Positions 40,695-50,734 are shown, numbered from the stretch's first letter. The stretch: 64,000 bases of DNA from UBA1858 sp965227695 (GCA_965227695.1 OZ245760.1:2604001-2668000); one strand, 5' to 3'. Made by a program: numbers and translations. Notes: a model not told the origin generated them from the sequence alone.

Positions 40695-42476
40695 TTAGGC
40701 AGTTTGGCGACCGTATAATTTTGTGTAAAGCCCATTCGAGCTGATCAGATCGTCGTGACTTCCATATTCAGAAATAACGCCGTTATCAAAAACAAACACC
40801 CGGTCTGCCTGTTTGACTGCACTCAGTCGATGCGCCACGATGATTGTCGTTCGTCCCGCTAAAAACGACTGCAATGACTCATGGACGCGTGCCTCTGTTT
40901 GTGCATCCAAAGCTGATGTGGCTTCATCAAGTATCACAACATTGGGATTGGTTAACACCATGCGCGCAATGGCTATGCGTTGCCTCTGTCCGCCGGATAA
41001 CCGAATACCATCCATTCCAATGAGGCTGTCCAGCCCCCGTGGCATGGCCTCAACCACGTCACGTATTTGCGCAACTTCCAATACCTCCCATAGCTTATCA
41101 TCGGAGACATCGCGACCCAGCGTAAGGTTCATGCGCAGAGTATCATTGAATAAGGCGGGATGTTGAAGTACGCATGCAACATGTTCACGCACAACATCCA
41201 TACCAATTTGTGTCATTGATATATTGTTGAACTTTACATCACCAAACAGGGGCGGATACAGCCCCAGCAATACTTGCACCAGCGTTGACTTGCCTCCCCC
41301 GCTGGCACCCACCAGGGCCACTTTTTCTCCGGCATGGATTGACAAATTAACACCGTTTAATACATAAGGCCCATCGCCATACGCAAATTTAATCCCTTCA
41401 ATATCGATATCCACCCCTTTTCGCCCGGTGAATGGATTTGCGTTATGCTGGTAAGAGGGTTCATTGGGCAAATACATCAACTGATTAATTCTGCCCAGGG
41501 CCGCCTTGGCGCTGTAGTAGGAATACTGTATGTTTAATACATCCTGGACAGGCCCCATCATAAACCATAAATATCCAAACACGGCAATCATCTCACCTAT
41601 AGATAGCCCCGCAAACAATACCATTGTCATGCCGACCGCACGAAATACATCAAATCCGACCAGAAAAATGACAAAAGATAACCGATTCGCAGCATCACTC
41701 TTCCATGAATAGGCGGTTGAATGATCCCTCACCTTGGCTGCCAGCATATCCACCCGCGACAAGTAAAACCTCTCACGATTACTGGCCCTGATTTGTTGTA
41801 TACCGTCGAGCGTTTCAGTCAGCGCCTGTTGAAACACTTCAAATGCCTTGTTTTCTTTTTTCTTTAAATTCTTGACTCGCTTTCCCATCACCATAGTGAA
41901 ATAAATCACTATCGGGTTCATCAACAATATAAACAGGGCAAGCTGCCAATGCAGCCAAAGCAGAATAATGGCCACACCAACGATAGTTAACATAGAAACG
42001 ATCACTTTGCTGACCGTTTCACCTGCAAAAGTATCAACTGTGTTAAGGTCTGTAACAAACAAAGATGAAACAGTACCACTACCTACCGTCTCGTATTCAG
42101 ACATTGCAATCGACTGCAAGCGTGTTAGTAGTTGCGAGCGAATTTTATAAACGACCGACTTCGAAATACCAACAAATTTTTTGGTTTGCCAGAGATTTAA
42201 GCCTACGGATATTACCCTTAAGATAATCGTAAGCAACAATACACCGGCAATATAAAAGACTGCTGAATAATTATCCCCGGGTAATATAAAATTAAAGGCG
42301 GCAACTACTTTCCCGGGCTGATCAAGCAGCACCTCATCAACCAACAGCGGGATGAGCAAAGGAATTGGTACACTGGCAATCACTGCAAATATCGCAATAA
42401 TATTGGCAACAATAATGGTGCGGCGTTGCTGCAACGCCAGCTGAATAATATACTTAAAAGTATAAGTAGATGGCAC
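40695..42476 (-). CDS. ABC exporter (fused membrane and ATPase domains)
   Basis: The 593-residue half-transporter has a six-helix membrane domain (about 20-325) and an ATPase domain with Walker A GASGGGKST (390-398), the signature LSGGQRQR and Walker B VVILDEATSALD, plus the H-loop AHRLSAV. It is of the MsbA/multidrug or lipid exporter type; substrate unknown. It sits last in a minus-strand run, 40 bp after the thioredoxin-like gene. Confidence 0.92.
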   Translation of the reverse strand: MPSTYTFKYIIQLALQQRRTIIVANIIAIFAVIASVPIPLLIPLLVDEVLLDQPGKVVAAFNFILPGDNYSAVFYIAGVLLLTIILRVISVGLNLWQTKKFVGISKSVVYKIRSQLLTRLQSIAMSEYETVGSGTVSSLFVTDLNTVDTFAGETVSKVIVSMLTIVGVAIILLWLHWQLALFILLMNPIVIYFTMVMGKRVKNLKKKENKAFEVFQQALTETLDGIQQIRASNRERFYLSRVDMLAAKVRDHSTAYSWKSDAANRLSFVIFLVGFDVFRAVGMTMVLFAGLSIGEMIAVFGYLWFMMGPVQDVLNIQYSYYSAKAALGRINQLMYLPNEPSYQHNANPFTGRKGVDIDIEGIKFAYGDGPYVLNGVNLSIHAGEKVALVGASGGGKSTLVQVLLGLYPPLFGDVKFNNISMTQIGMDVVREHVACVLQHPALFNDTLRMNLTLGRDVSDDKLWEVLEVAQIRDVVEAMPRGLDSLIGMDGIRLSGGQRQRIAIARMVLTNPNVVILDEATSALDAQTEARVHESLQSFLAGRTTIIVAHRLSAVKQADRVFVFDNGVISEYGSHDDLISSNGLYTKLYGRQTA

Positions 42477-42516
42477 AGTCTATAACTTTTAAAAGATTAT
42501 GCAGTGATTGAATTTA

Positions 42517-42888
42517 TTATTTGTCTTGTTGCTGCTCTTCTTCCATGGACGCACGCACTTGATCCATATCCAGCTCTTTAACTTTACTAATCACATCTTC
42601 CAGTTGCGCTGGTGCTAATGCACCCGCCTGATTGAATAGAAGTATCTGCTGTCTGAATATCATCAGCGTTGGTATAGACCGAATCTGACATGCCTGAGCA
42701 AGTTCAGTTTGCTCTTCCGTGTTGACCTTGGCAAATACGATATCCTGATGATTGTCAGAGGCCAAATCGAAGGTAGGAGCAAATGATTTACACGGTCCAC
42801 ACCACTCTGCCCAAAAATCGATAATAACAATATCGTTCCCCTGGATAGTTTGGTTGAAATTATCTGAATTAAGTTCGAGTGTTGCCAT
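42517..42888 (-). CDS. Thioredoxin-like protein
   Basis: The 123-residue protein has WAEWCGPCKSF (Cys30, Cys33), the cis-Pro segment SIPTLMIF and the thioredoxin fold length plus a C-terminal acidic/Gln tail of about 15 residues. It probably reduces protein disulfides in the cytosol. It starts 8 bp after the stop of the LON-domain gene. Confidence 0.93.
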   Translation of the reverse strand: MATLELNSDNFNQTIQGNDIVIIDFWAEWCGPCKSFAPTFDLASDNHQDIVFAKVNTEEQTELAQACQIRSIPTLMIFRQQILLFNQAGALAPAQLEDVISKVKELDMDQVRASMEEEQQQDK

Positions 42889-42896
42889 AATATCTC

Positions 42897-43496
42897 CTAG
42901 TTGTTTAATTTTCCCTGTGAATAGTAATATTCTATGTCTTTCAGCATATCTTTTAGGTGCTCCAGTCGCACCAGCGGATGATCTATTTCAAGGATACGTT
43001 GTTTTTTTTCCAATTCAAATGGCAAGTACTCAGCCAATCTGGCAGAAACCCAGCGGGCACTGGATAATTCCTGTGCTTGCTCGTTAAAAGGCTTGCCTAT
43101 TTGACGGATAATTACCGCTAACAACTGCGCCCATTCATCGAACTCTTCCGGTAATGGCTCATCATCCAACTCACTTAACCGTTTGATATCACCAACCAGC
43201 AACTGATTCGACTGTACTTCAGAATTGTTAATTTCAACTCTCTGAACCCCCTGGGCTGTCACCCCCAGCAGGCCATCAGGCAGCGTTTCCCAATCGACAA
43301 TTCGACAGGCAGTACCTATCTTATAATGCTTTGCAATACCAACCTCGCTGCCATCTTTAATCAAACAGATAACGAATTCTGCTTGATCCCGTACACATTG
43401 TTTGACCATATCAAGGTATCGAGGCTCAAAAATACGCAGAGGAAGAACACCCCCCGGGAATATGACTGACTTTAACGGAAATAATGGTAGCAGCAT
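42897..43496 (-). CDS. LON substrate-binding domain protein
   Basis: The 199-residue protein corresponds to the N-terminal LON domain alone: LFPLKSVIFPGGVLPLRIFEPRYLDMV then the GTACRIVDW region. There is no AAA+ or protease part. Such stand-alone domains are common in gammaproteobacteria but their role is unknown. It begins 6 bp after the kinase stop, between the kinase and the thioredoxin-like gene. Confidence 0.92.
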   Translation of the reverse strand: MLLPLFPLKSVIFPGGVLPLRIFEPRYLDMVKQCVRDQAEFVICLIKDGSEVGIAKHYKIGTACRIVDWETLPDGLLGVTAQGVQRVEINNSEVQSNQLLVGDIKRLSELDDEPLPEEFDEWAQLLAVIIRQIGKPFNEQAQELSSARWVSARLAEYLPFELEKKQRILEIDHPLVRLEHLKDMLKDIEYYYSQGKLNN

Positions 43497-43502
43497 ATGT
43501 GG

Positions 43503-44747
43503 TTACTGAATAAATAGATGTTCTAGCACAAAACCGAAAAAATATGCCTGAGTTGCTTCGGAACTTTCCAGCAAGTTAGACCTGGAAACACGCATCAACA
43601 CTGAGCTTGTCAATGCTTTGCAACTGGACGCCCCTCTGTATTTATGAAGATTTTTTTCGGTGATCCAGTTTCCCTCAGGCACAATGATATGCCCATCGGG
43701 TGCAACTAACAACGCCTTGCCATGTACTAAACATATATACTCATCCAGTAGCTCCCCACTGATAATCAAATCTCCAGCCTGCACATCTTCAAATATTGTA
43801 CAACTTGCCAGCTCTTGCATAACATGCGCCGGGCATTTGTCAAATATCTGCAACTGGTGATATTGCCTGGTATCAAAATCAGGCGAATGGCTTGATCTGG
43901 CTATTTCATCCTGAATAGATATGATCCCTTCGCGGAATTCAGCCGAAGTCTGATAGCGATCAACCGGGTTCTTGCTGAGCGCTTTATATAAAAACGATTT
44001 TACTGATGAAGGAATATTTTCATCGACATCTTCAGGCGGCTCATTGATTACTTTATACATAACAGCATGTACATTATCGCCCGGGAATGGACGCCGTCCC
44101 GTTATCATCTCGTATAACAGCACACCAAGCGAATAAAGATCACTTTGCACATTTGGCGCGGCCCCATTAATCAATTCCGGAGCAAGATAGGAAGGGCTTC
44201 CTGCCAGAGCAGGCTCATACTCATAGTCACGAACATTGAGCACAGAAATACCAAAATCCACCATTTTGACTGTCCCTGGTGTGGTTATCATGATGTTACT
44301 TGGCTTGATATCACAATGAATGACATTTCTGTCATGTGCGTATTCCAGCGCATTGCATATCTGTTTGGCCATATCAAGCGCATCTTCCAGTTGCAGTATG
44401 TTATTCAAATCAAGTAACTGTAGAAGGCTATTACCTTCAACATATTCCATGACGATATATCCTTCGTAATCACCAATACCGGCGTCATAAACAGAAACAA
44501 TATTGTGATGTTGAAGGTGGCCAATGGCTCTCGCCTCTGAGAAAAAAGAATTACTCGCTTCTGGAGTCCCCGCTCCGGCAGGATCAAACAACTGTATTAT
44601 TTTGATCGCAACCCAGCGATCCAAAAAAGGATCATAGGATCGATAGAGACTTCGCATGGGATGCGTGCGTATTGCTTCTATTAGGTTATACTTACCTATA
44701 GAACCTGCCGAACTTAGACTTCTTCTACGCTGCCGCCTGTCTATCAA
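43503..44747 (-). CDS. Serine/threonine kinase with C-terminal cyclic-nucleotide-like domain
   Basis: The 414-residue protein has a Hanks-type kinase domain (20-285): VAIK Lys49, helix-C Glu71, catalytic HCDIKPSN (Asp146, Asn151), DFG (164-166) and APE. The glycine-rich loop is absent; IEAIRTHPMRSLY stands there, and the HRD arginine is Cys145. Residues about 295-410 resemble a cyclic-nucleotide binding fold (QAGDLIISGELLDEYICLV) but lack the phosphate-binding cassette. No membrane segment. It is 18 bp after mpl, in a run with wall and envelope genes. Activity is plausible but not proven. Confidence 0.9.
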   Translation of the reverse strand: MIDRRQRRRSLSSAGSIGKYNLIEAIRTHPMRSLYRSYDPFLDRWVAIKIIQLFDPAGAGTPEASNSFFSEARAIGHLQHHNIVSVYDAGIGDYEGYIVMEYVEGNSLLQLLDLNNILQLEDALDMAKQICNALEYAHDRNVIHCDIKPSNIMITTPGTVKMVDFGISVLNVRDYEYEPALAGSPSYLAPELINGAAPNVQSDLYSLGVLLYEMITGRRPFPGDNVHAVMYKVINEPPEDVDENIPSSVKSFLYKALSKNPVDRYQTSAEFREGIISIQDEIARSSHSPDFDTRQYHQLQIFDKCPAHVMQELASCTIFEDVQAGDLIISGELLDEYICLVHGKALLVAPDGHIIVPEGNWITEKNLHKYRGASSCKALTSSVLMRVSRSNLLESSEATQAYFFGFVLEHLFIQ

Positions 44748-44765
44748 TATTCACTCCCGACAACT

Positions 44766-46127
44766 TTACAGTGCATCTGTCTGATTTAACTGATAAATGA
44801 GCTTCTCGCAAAGACCCCCGAAGCCACTATTACTCAAAATAACAACATTATCCAAAGGCTTTAACACATTGATAAGCTGACTGACCATTTGATCAATATC
44901 TTCAAATATATGGCTATGAGTCTGGGACAATGCCTCTTGTACAGACCAGTCCAGCCGACCCCCATCATAAACAAATAATTCAGTCGCCGCTGATAGAGAC
45001 TGTTTCAAATGCTGTGTATGCACACCCATTTGCATCGAATTAGATCCGGGTTCAAATACAACAATCAAACGCTGATCGCTGTAATGCTTCTTAAATGATT
45101 CCAGCGTGCAGCGAATCTCTGTCGGGTGATGAGCAAAATCATCATATATCGTTACCCCTGCATAGCAACCTTTATTCTCCAGCCGCCTTTTTATCCCGCC
45201 AAATATTGAAAGAGCCTTTAATGACTGTTCAACAGATACGCCCGCGTGTCTGGCGGCTGCTATGGCACCAAGTGCATTTAACGCATTATGCTCACCCAGC
45301 AGAGGCAGGTTACCCTGGTAGGTTTTGCCGCCCGCATCTGAAAACTGGTAACTACCATCATTGTGATGATTTTTTAATTGCCAGAAACAGCTATCAGTAT
45401 ATCCAAATGTCTCGCTATCAGACCATAATCCTTTATCGACAGTAGAAATGATATTTTGATCATCCTTATTATAAAAAAGCTTACCCGCTGCCGGAAGAAT
45501 TTTTATTAAGTGATGAAACTGTTTTTGGATATCAGACAGATCCCTGAAGATATCAGCATGATCAAATTCAATATTATTTATCACCAGGCTGCGAGGCTGA
45601 TAATGCACAAATTTAGAGCGCTTATCAAAAAAAGCAGTATCATATTCATCTGCTTCAATGACAAAGAAAGGTGTTTTACCAATACGCGCTGAGACATTAA
45701 AGTTTAATGGGACCCCACCAATCAGAAATCCCGGCTCCAGCCCGGCATACTCAAGCATCCAGGCCAGCATACTGGATGACGTTGTTTTTCCATGCGTCCC
45801 CGCGACTGCAAGCACCCAGCGATCCTTAAGCAGGTTCTCACTTAACCATTGAGGCCCAGAAACCATTTTCCATTGCTCGTTTAACATCCTCTCAATAACT
45901 TCATGTCCACGAGTCATAACATTGCCAACCACTACCTGGTCAGGCTGCATATCAAGCTGGGATGCATGAAAACCTTCTATCAATTCAATCCCTGCTGATT
46001 CAAGCTGAGTGCTCATCGGCGGATAAACAGATTGATCTGAACCGGTTACCGTAAAACCCATTTGTTTGGCAAGCATTGCCAGGCCACCCATAAAAGTCCC
46101 ACAAATACCTAAAAAATGAATATGCAT
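44766..46127 (-). CDS. mpl: UDP-MurNAc:murein tripeptide ligase
   Basis: Mpl reattaches recycled L-Ala-gamma-D-Glu-mDAP to UDP-MurNAc, bypassing three Mur ligases. The 453-residue protein has the IHFLGICGTFMGGLAMLA start typical of Mpl, the ATP-binding GTHGKTTSS (110-118) and a Mur ligase C-domain. With anmK in this window it shows active murein recycling. It starts 1 bp after the upstream membrane-protein gene. Confidence 0.95.
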   Translation of the reverse strand: MHIHFLGICGTFMGGLAMLAKQMGFTVTGSDQSVYPPMSTQLESAGIELIEGFHASQLDMQPDQVVVGNVMTRGHEVIERMLNEQWKMVSGPQWLSENLLKDRWVLAVAGTHGKTTSSSMLAWMLEYAGLEPGFLIGGVPLNFNVSARIGKTPFFVIEADEYDTAFFDKRSKFVHYQPRSLVINNIEFDHADIFRDLSDIQKQFHHLIKILPAAGKLFYNKDDQNIISTVDKGLWSDSETFGYTDSCFWQLKNHHNDGSYQFSDAGGKTYQGNLPLLGEHNALNALGAIAAARHAGVSVEQSLKALSIFGGIKRRLENKGCYAGVTIYDDFAHHPTEIRCTLESFKKHYSDQRLIVVFEPGSNSMQMGVHTQHLKQSLSAATELFVYDGGRLDWSVQEALSQTHSHIFEDIDQMVSQLINVLKPLDNVVILSNSGFGGLCEKLIYQLNQTDAL

Positions 46128-46128
46128 T

Positions 46129-46641
46129 TTATGCCTTTAACAGTCCGGATAGAGACACCAGGATCATGACATTGAGAATAATATAAAACAGACTGATGGT
46201 AGTAGCGACAGCCATACTAACGTCGGCGGCATACCGTATGATGTGCCCATAAACAACGATTACCCATATAAAAATGATAAAGAAAATAATTTGTGCAAGT
46301 TCCGGGATTTCATGCACCTGCGGACCCATGGGGATAAATAATGTACTCACCGCATGCACCAGACCAACGACCAGGCTTACACCAAGAAATGCATTCAGGG
46401 TTTGATTGAAGCGTGCCTTATTGGAACGAACAATAATATATGCGAACAGGGCAAGTAGCATAATATCGATAACGCCATGCAGCAAACCCTGCCAGATCTG
46501 ATACATTGAAGACGTGTTTATGACTGCAAATATAATATATAAAAAAATTAATATCGCTTGCAGAACATTAGAAGCTGGCATGTCCTGGGGCTCGGCTTTG
46601 AGCAGGGCAAGCTTGATATAATGCTGTAAAACAGACTTCAT
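46129..46641 (-). CDS. Small integral membrane protein, unrecognised
   Basis: The 170-residue protein has about five hydrophobic helices (about 27-46, 52-72, 85-108, 118-140, 145-168). The general look recalls Yip1-like membrane proteins, but I do not assign the family. It is packed between lpxA homologue and mpl with gaps of only a few bases, so co-expression with envelope genes is certain in outline; function unknown. Confidence 0.85.
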   Translation of the reverse strand: MKSVLQHYIKLALLKAEPQDMPASNVLQAILIFLYIIFAVINTSSMYQIWQGLLHGVIDIMLLALFAYIIVRSNKARFNQTLNAFLGVSLVVGLVHAVSTLFIPMGPQVHEIPELAQIIFFIIFIWVIVVYGHIIRYAADVSMAVATTISLFYIILNVMILVSLSGLLKA

Positions 46642-46643
46642 TA

Positions 46644-47402
46644 CTAACGTATAAATTTATATATACCACGCCTGGAAGGTTCTGCCAGCCACTTGTCCAG
46701 AATAATTATTTCTGGAGTGCTTTCACAAGTCGTGGGTTTACCGCCTTCGCGTATTTGACGCATTCTTTGCTCGAGTGCTTTATATCTCGCACCCGTGATT
46801 CCGGCCCTGCGTAACCCAACGGTGTTTAAACGATAATGTGCGACCGGATCGCGCCCTAACAAGCAGTATGGCAAGACATCTTTTGTCACTTCAGCCGCAC
46901 CTGCAACCATCGCCAAAGTGCCGATGCGACAAAATTGATGTATTCCAGCCTGTCCACCAATAATTGCTTTATCACCGACTTCAACATGGCCACTCAGCCC
47001 GGCAAATGCTGTAAGAATGACATCATCACCAATAATACAGTTATGCCCCACATGAACGTTGCACATTATATAGCATCCATTACCAATCCTGGTAACTTCC
47101 TCGGCGGTGTTTGAGCGATGTACTGATGAGTACTCGCGAAAAATATTATCATTTCCGATTACCAGCCAGGTTTGCTCACCCTGATAGGATAAATCCTGTG
47201 GCGCACCACCGAGCACAACATGATCTGCAATGGTATTTGCCGCTCCCAGTTTCACATAGGAATGTATAACGCTGTGTGCACCAATTTTGCACCCCGACGC
47301 GATACTCACGTCTTCATGAATCACTGAATAAGGGCCAACCTCCACTCCGTCAGCCAGTTCAGCATTACGCGCAACAATCGCTGTAGCATGAATATTTGTC
47401 AT
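46644..47402 (-). CDS. LpxA-family acyltransferase, stand-alone copy
   Basis: The 252-residue left-handed beta-helix protein follows LpxA along its length, including the catalytic histidine (NVHVGHNC, His120), GIHQFCRIG and the C-terminal helical domain. LpxA transfers 3-hydroxyacyl to UDP-GlcNAc in lipid A synthesis. It lies outside the usual lpxD-fabZ-lpxA-lpxB cluster and differs in places (SSVHRSNTAEEVTRIG), so it may be a paralogue with other acyl or sugar preference. It precedes the membrane protein by 2 bp. Confidence 0.9.
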   Translation of the reverse strand: MTNIHATAIVARNAELADGVEVGPYSVIHEDVSIASGCKIGAHSVIHSYVKLGAANTIADHVVLGGAPQDLSYQGEQTWLVIGNDNIFREYSSVHRSNTAEEVTRIGNGCYIMCNVHVGHNCIIGDDVILTAFAGLSGHVEVGDKAIIGGQAGIHQFCRIGTLAMVAGAAEVTKDVLPYCLLGRDPVAHYRLNTVGLRRAGITGARYKALEQRMRQIREGGKPTTCESTPEIIILDKWLAEPSRRGIYKFIR

Positions 47403-47449
47403 GCAGAAATATATTTCTGTTTTGGCATATTATCAGTCACAGGAAACTT

Positions 47450-47812
47450 TTATTTATTCAACAGTCGCTGTAATTGGTCCTGCTGACTCTGATTGATATC
47501 GACAAAGCTAAAACGTATGGAAAACTGGCTTTCGGCAAGCCTAAGCACACCCATGACATGGCTGGTGATAGCAAACTGCTCGTCGGTTTTGGGATTTGTA
47601 AATGTGGCTGATGTAACAATAAGGTCTCCGGGAGATGTCTGGATTCCTTCAGGAAGAAGCCTGTGAAAAGTCGTAGATTCACATTCTATCCGCATGCCAC
47701 CTAGCGAGATATCGCGTGTTGTCGCATGAAATTTCTGTTGGTGCTTATCCACCAATTCTACTGGCAGGGAAATGTTATATCTGAGATAAGCTCTGCGTTC
47801 TACTGAAGACAC
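47450..47812 (-). CDS. PilZ-domain protein
   Basis: The 120-residue protein has the c-di-GMP binding signatures RRAYLRY near the N-terminus and DISLGGMRIE in the middle. PilZ proteins sense c-di-GMP and control motility or polymer export. It starts 29 bp after ligA in the same direction. Confidence 0.92.
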   Translation of the reverse strand: MSSVERRAYLRYNISLPVELVDKHQQKFHATTRDISLGGMRIECESTTFHRLLPEGIQTSPGDLIVTSATFTNPKTDEQFAITSHVMGVLRLAESQFSIRFSFVDINQSQQDQLQRLLNK

Positions 47813-47841
47813 TATTTTAATTTACCCGCTAATGCTGTTAA

Positions 47842-49863
47842 TTATTCCAATTCAATCATGCTTAAAAACTCTTTTTCACTGAGCACCGGCACCCCCAGTT
47901 TTTCTGCCTTTTGTAACTTTGATCCTGCTTTTTCCCCAGCGATTAGTGCAGTAGTATTTCTGGAAAGGCTTGTGACAACTTTACCTCCCCGCGCACGCAG
48001 CAATTGACTGGCCTGATCTCTGGGCATACTTGACAAAGTGCCAGTTAACACGTAGCTATTTCCGGATAGCTTGCCCTCAGAACTAATACCACTTGACCGG
48101 GGCACTGTCCAGTGAATCCCGATTTCTTCGCGCAAAGTCCTTATCAGCTGTTGATTTCCATGGTGTGAGAAGTAATTGAATATATGTTTTGCCACGATTG
48201 GGCCTATATCCGGAACCTGTTGCAGCTCGCTCTCGTCAGCCAGCATGATTTTATCCAGATCATGTGCATAATGTTCTACCAGTGCCAACGCCGTTGCTTC
48301 GCCCACTTCCCGGATACCCAGGCTATAAATAAACTTTGCCAACTCGGTCTTCTTGCTTTCATCAATCGCGCGTAACAGATTATGAGCGGACTTTTTACCC
48401 ATCCGATCCAAACCGGATAACGTGACTTCGTCGAGCCGATATAAATCAGTGATATCCTGTACAAGACCCAGGTCGACTAACTGATCAATCAATTTTTCGC
48501 CGAGCCCTTCAATATCCATGGCATTTCTTGAGGCGTAATGTTTTAGCGCACCTTTCCTTTGTGCAGGACACAGGGAGCCTGCAATACAGCGTGCCACGGC
48601 TTCGCCTTCTACTCTCACTATTTCTCCGCCGCACGCCGGGCAGTATTTGGGGAACCTGATTTTACGCGCACCTTTTTTACGCTTTTCCAAAACAACCTTA
48701 ACCACTTCCGGGATAACGTCTCCAGCACGACGAACGATGACGCTATCCCCGACCCGAACGTCTTTGCGTGTAATTTCATCCATATTATGCAATGTGGCAT
48801 TACTGACGGTCACACCACCGACAAACACCGGCTGCAGTTTTGCAACCGGCGTGATGGCACCGGTTCGACCCACCTGAAATTCTACGTCATTAATGACAGT
48901 AATTTCTTCCTGCGCAGGAAATTTGTGAGCGATCGCCCAACGCGGCGCACGAGACACAAAACCCAGTGTTTCCTGGTATTGCTTATCATTCACCTTAAAA
49001 ACAATACCATCTATTTCATACTCCAAATTATCCCGCAGTGCATGGACTCTTTGATAATAATCCCAGCAACCATCAACTCCTTTAACAACCTCAACAAGCG
49101 GGCACACTCGCAGGCCGAATCTTTTAAGTGCTTCAAGCACCGCATGATGATTTTCTGCCAGCATTCCGCCCTCAACCAGACCCACTCCATAGCAAAACAT
49201 CTGCAAAGGCCGTTTAGCCGTTAATCTGGGATCCAGCTGTCTTAAGCTGCCGGCCGCTGCATTACGGGGATTAACAAATTCTTTATGCCCATTTTTTCGC
49301 GCCTGCTGATTCATTTCTTCAAAACCATGTTTGGAAATAAATACTTCACCGCGAACCTCCAGTGTTGACGGAACGTTCTTACCTTCAAGTTTTAAAGGCA
49401 CAGATCGAATGGTACGTACATTTTCCGTAATATCTTCGCCAGTCGTTCCGTCTCCCCGCGTAGCAGCCTGCGTATAAAGCCCATCTCGATATAAAACACT
49501 GACTGCCAATCCATCCATTTTGGGTTCTGCGGTGTATTCAATCTGCTTTTTTATACCCAGTCTTTCCGAGACACGTTTATTAAACGCTTCAAGCTCGTCT
49601 TTGCTGAATGCGTTAGCTAACGAAAGCATGGGCAGAGCATGCTTGACCTGCCTGAACGACTGCAAAGGAGTCCCGGACACTCGCTGTGTCGGAGAATCGG
49701 GGGTGATTAGCTCTGGCGCCTGTTGCTCAAGCTCAACCAGCTCTTTCATTAGACGATCATATTCCGCATCAGGAACTGTTGGATCATCAAGCACGTAATA
49801 CGAATAGTCATGCTTGCGTATTTCTGAACGCAGATAATCAATTCGTTTTGATAGAGAATTCAT
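47842..49863 (-). CDS. ligA: NAD-dependent DNA ligase
   Basis: LigA seals nicks during replication and repair. The 673-residue protein has the adenylation lysine Lys115 (AEPKMDGLA), the zinc finger C-x2-C...C...C (CPACGG and SLCPAQ), HhH repeats and a C-terminal BRCT domain. Full length. It closes the smc-zipA-ligA set, 48 bp after zipA. Confidence 0.97.
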   Translation of the reverse strand: MNSLSKRIDYLRSEIRKHDYSYYVLDDPTVPDAEYDRLMKELVELEQQAPELITPDSPTQRVSGTPLQSFRQVKHALPMLSLANAFSKDELEAFNKRVSERLGIKKQIEYTAEPKMDGLAVSVLYRDGLYTQAATRGDGTTGEDITENVRTIRSVPLKLEGKNVPSTLEVRGEVFISKHGFEEMNQQARKNGHKEFVNPRNAAAGSLRQLDPRLTAKRPLQMFCYGVGLVEGGMLAENHHAVLEALKRFGLRVCPLVEVVKGVDGCWDYYQRVHALRDNLEYEIDGIVFKVNDKQYQETLGFVSRAPRWAIAHKFPAQEEITVINDVEFQVGRTGAITPVAKLQPVFVGGVTVSNATLHNMDEITRKDVRVGDSVIVRRAGDVIPEVVKVVLEKRKKGARKIRFPKYCPACGGEIVRVEGEAVARCIAGSLCPAQRKGALKHYASRNAMDIEGLGEKLIDQLVDLGLVQDITDLYRLDEVTLSGLDRMGKKSAHNLLRAIDESKKTELAKFIYSLGIREVGEATALALVEHYAHDLDKIMLADESELQQVPDIGPIVAKHIFNYFSHHGNQQLIRTLREEIGIHWTVPRSSGISSEGKLSGNSYVLTGTLSSMPRDQASQLLRARGGKVVTSLSRNTTALIAGEKAGSKLQKAEKLGVPVLSEKEFLSMIELE

Positions 49864-49911
49864 CCTCGATTTGTTACCAGCATAGAAAGTTTCGCCGGGA
49901 AGATATGCCTG

Positions 49912-50685
49912 TTAACCAGATGCAGTATGCCGGGTTGCACGTAAACCAAATAACTGCACCTGCTCTTTGTAAGATGAAATAGACTGCTTGGTGACGGGAT
50001 TTCGTTGTTCATCCAGCAGATCACCATTAAGAAACGCCGCCAGTCTTTGCGCATGCTCCACCATGATATTGAATGACTTAAGGCCGTCTTGTGGCCCGGG
50101 AAGTTGCAGAATAAACGTTAAACCCGGTGTCTTGAAAGTATCCATTGTCTGCAGGTCGAATGTGCCCGGTTTGAGCATATTTGCGACACAATACACACTC
50201 TGCTTTTTATCCAGCCTGTGAAGATTATAGTGATAGACCTCCATGTCGCCATATTCAAGCTCCAGTTCTGACATCATTTGCTCAATCATTGGACCAGTGA
50301 ATAATTCGGGCTCACGCGCAACCACATGAAACACAATCACCATCTGCTTGCCATCTGACGATGGCCGCGATACTTCTGGCTTTGGCTTATCAGGCGCCTG
50401 TATCTGTCTTTTTGCAGCCTGCACACGTTGGGATATAGTCTCTTCCCGCAACTCCTTACTGACGCCCTGAAATTCAGAACGCAAATCATCAGGCAGCCCG
50501 ATTGCCTCATCGACCTCTGTAATCGATGGTATGCCATCAAGCTCTCCGGTCAGATCGAGATCATCAGAACTGAGATCGTCTATCATCCTGTCTTTGGTAT
50601 TAGCACGATACCAGATGTAGATTGCAGCGATAATAATAACGGCAACAATCGCAAGTGCAATTCTTAGCTCGAAAGCAGATACCAT
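49912..50685 (-). CDS. zipA: Cell division protein ZipA
   Basis: ZipA anchors FtsZ to the inner membrane. The 257-residue protein has an N-terminal membrane helix (LRIALAIVAVIIIAAIYIWY), an acidic and Pro/Gln linker, and the C-terminal FtsZ-binding domain (MVIVFHVVAREPELFTG, then EHAQRLAAFLNG). Shorter linker than in E. coli. It sits between smc and ligA, the classic gammaproteobacterial order. Confidence 0.95.
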   Translation of the reverse strand: MVSAFELRIALAIVAVIIIAAIYIWYRANTKDRMIDDLSSDDLDLTGELDGIPSITEVDEAIGLPDDLRSEFQGVSKELREETISQRVQAAKRQIQAPDKPKPEVSRPSSDGKQMVIVFHVVAREPELFTGPMIEQMMSELELEYGDMEVYHYNLHRLDKKQSVYCVANMLKPGTFDLQTMDTFKTPGLTFILQLPGPQDGLKSFNIMVEHAQRLAAFLNGDLLDEQRNPVTKQSISSYKEQVQLFGLRATRHTASG

Positions 50686-50734
50686 GTCATCAACCTATTC
50701 TTTATACGGCCCATTTAAGAAATACTCGCATTTG

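Noticed and set aside
48559..49224. 221-codon plus-strand ORF antisense to ligA
   Set aside because: Opposite-strand shadow of a full-length ligA; composition is not protein-like.
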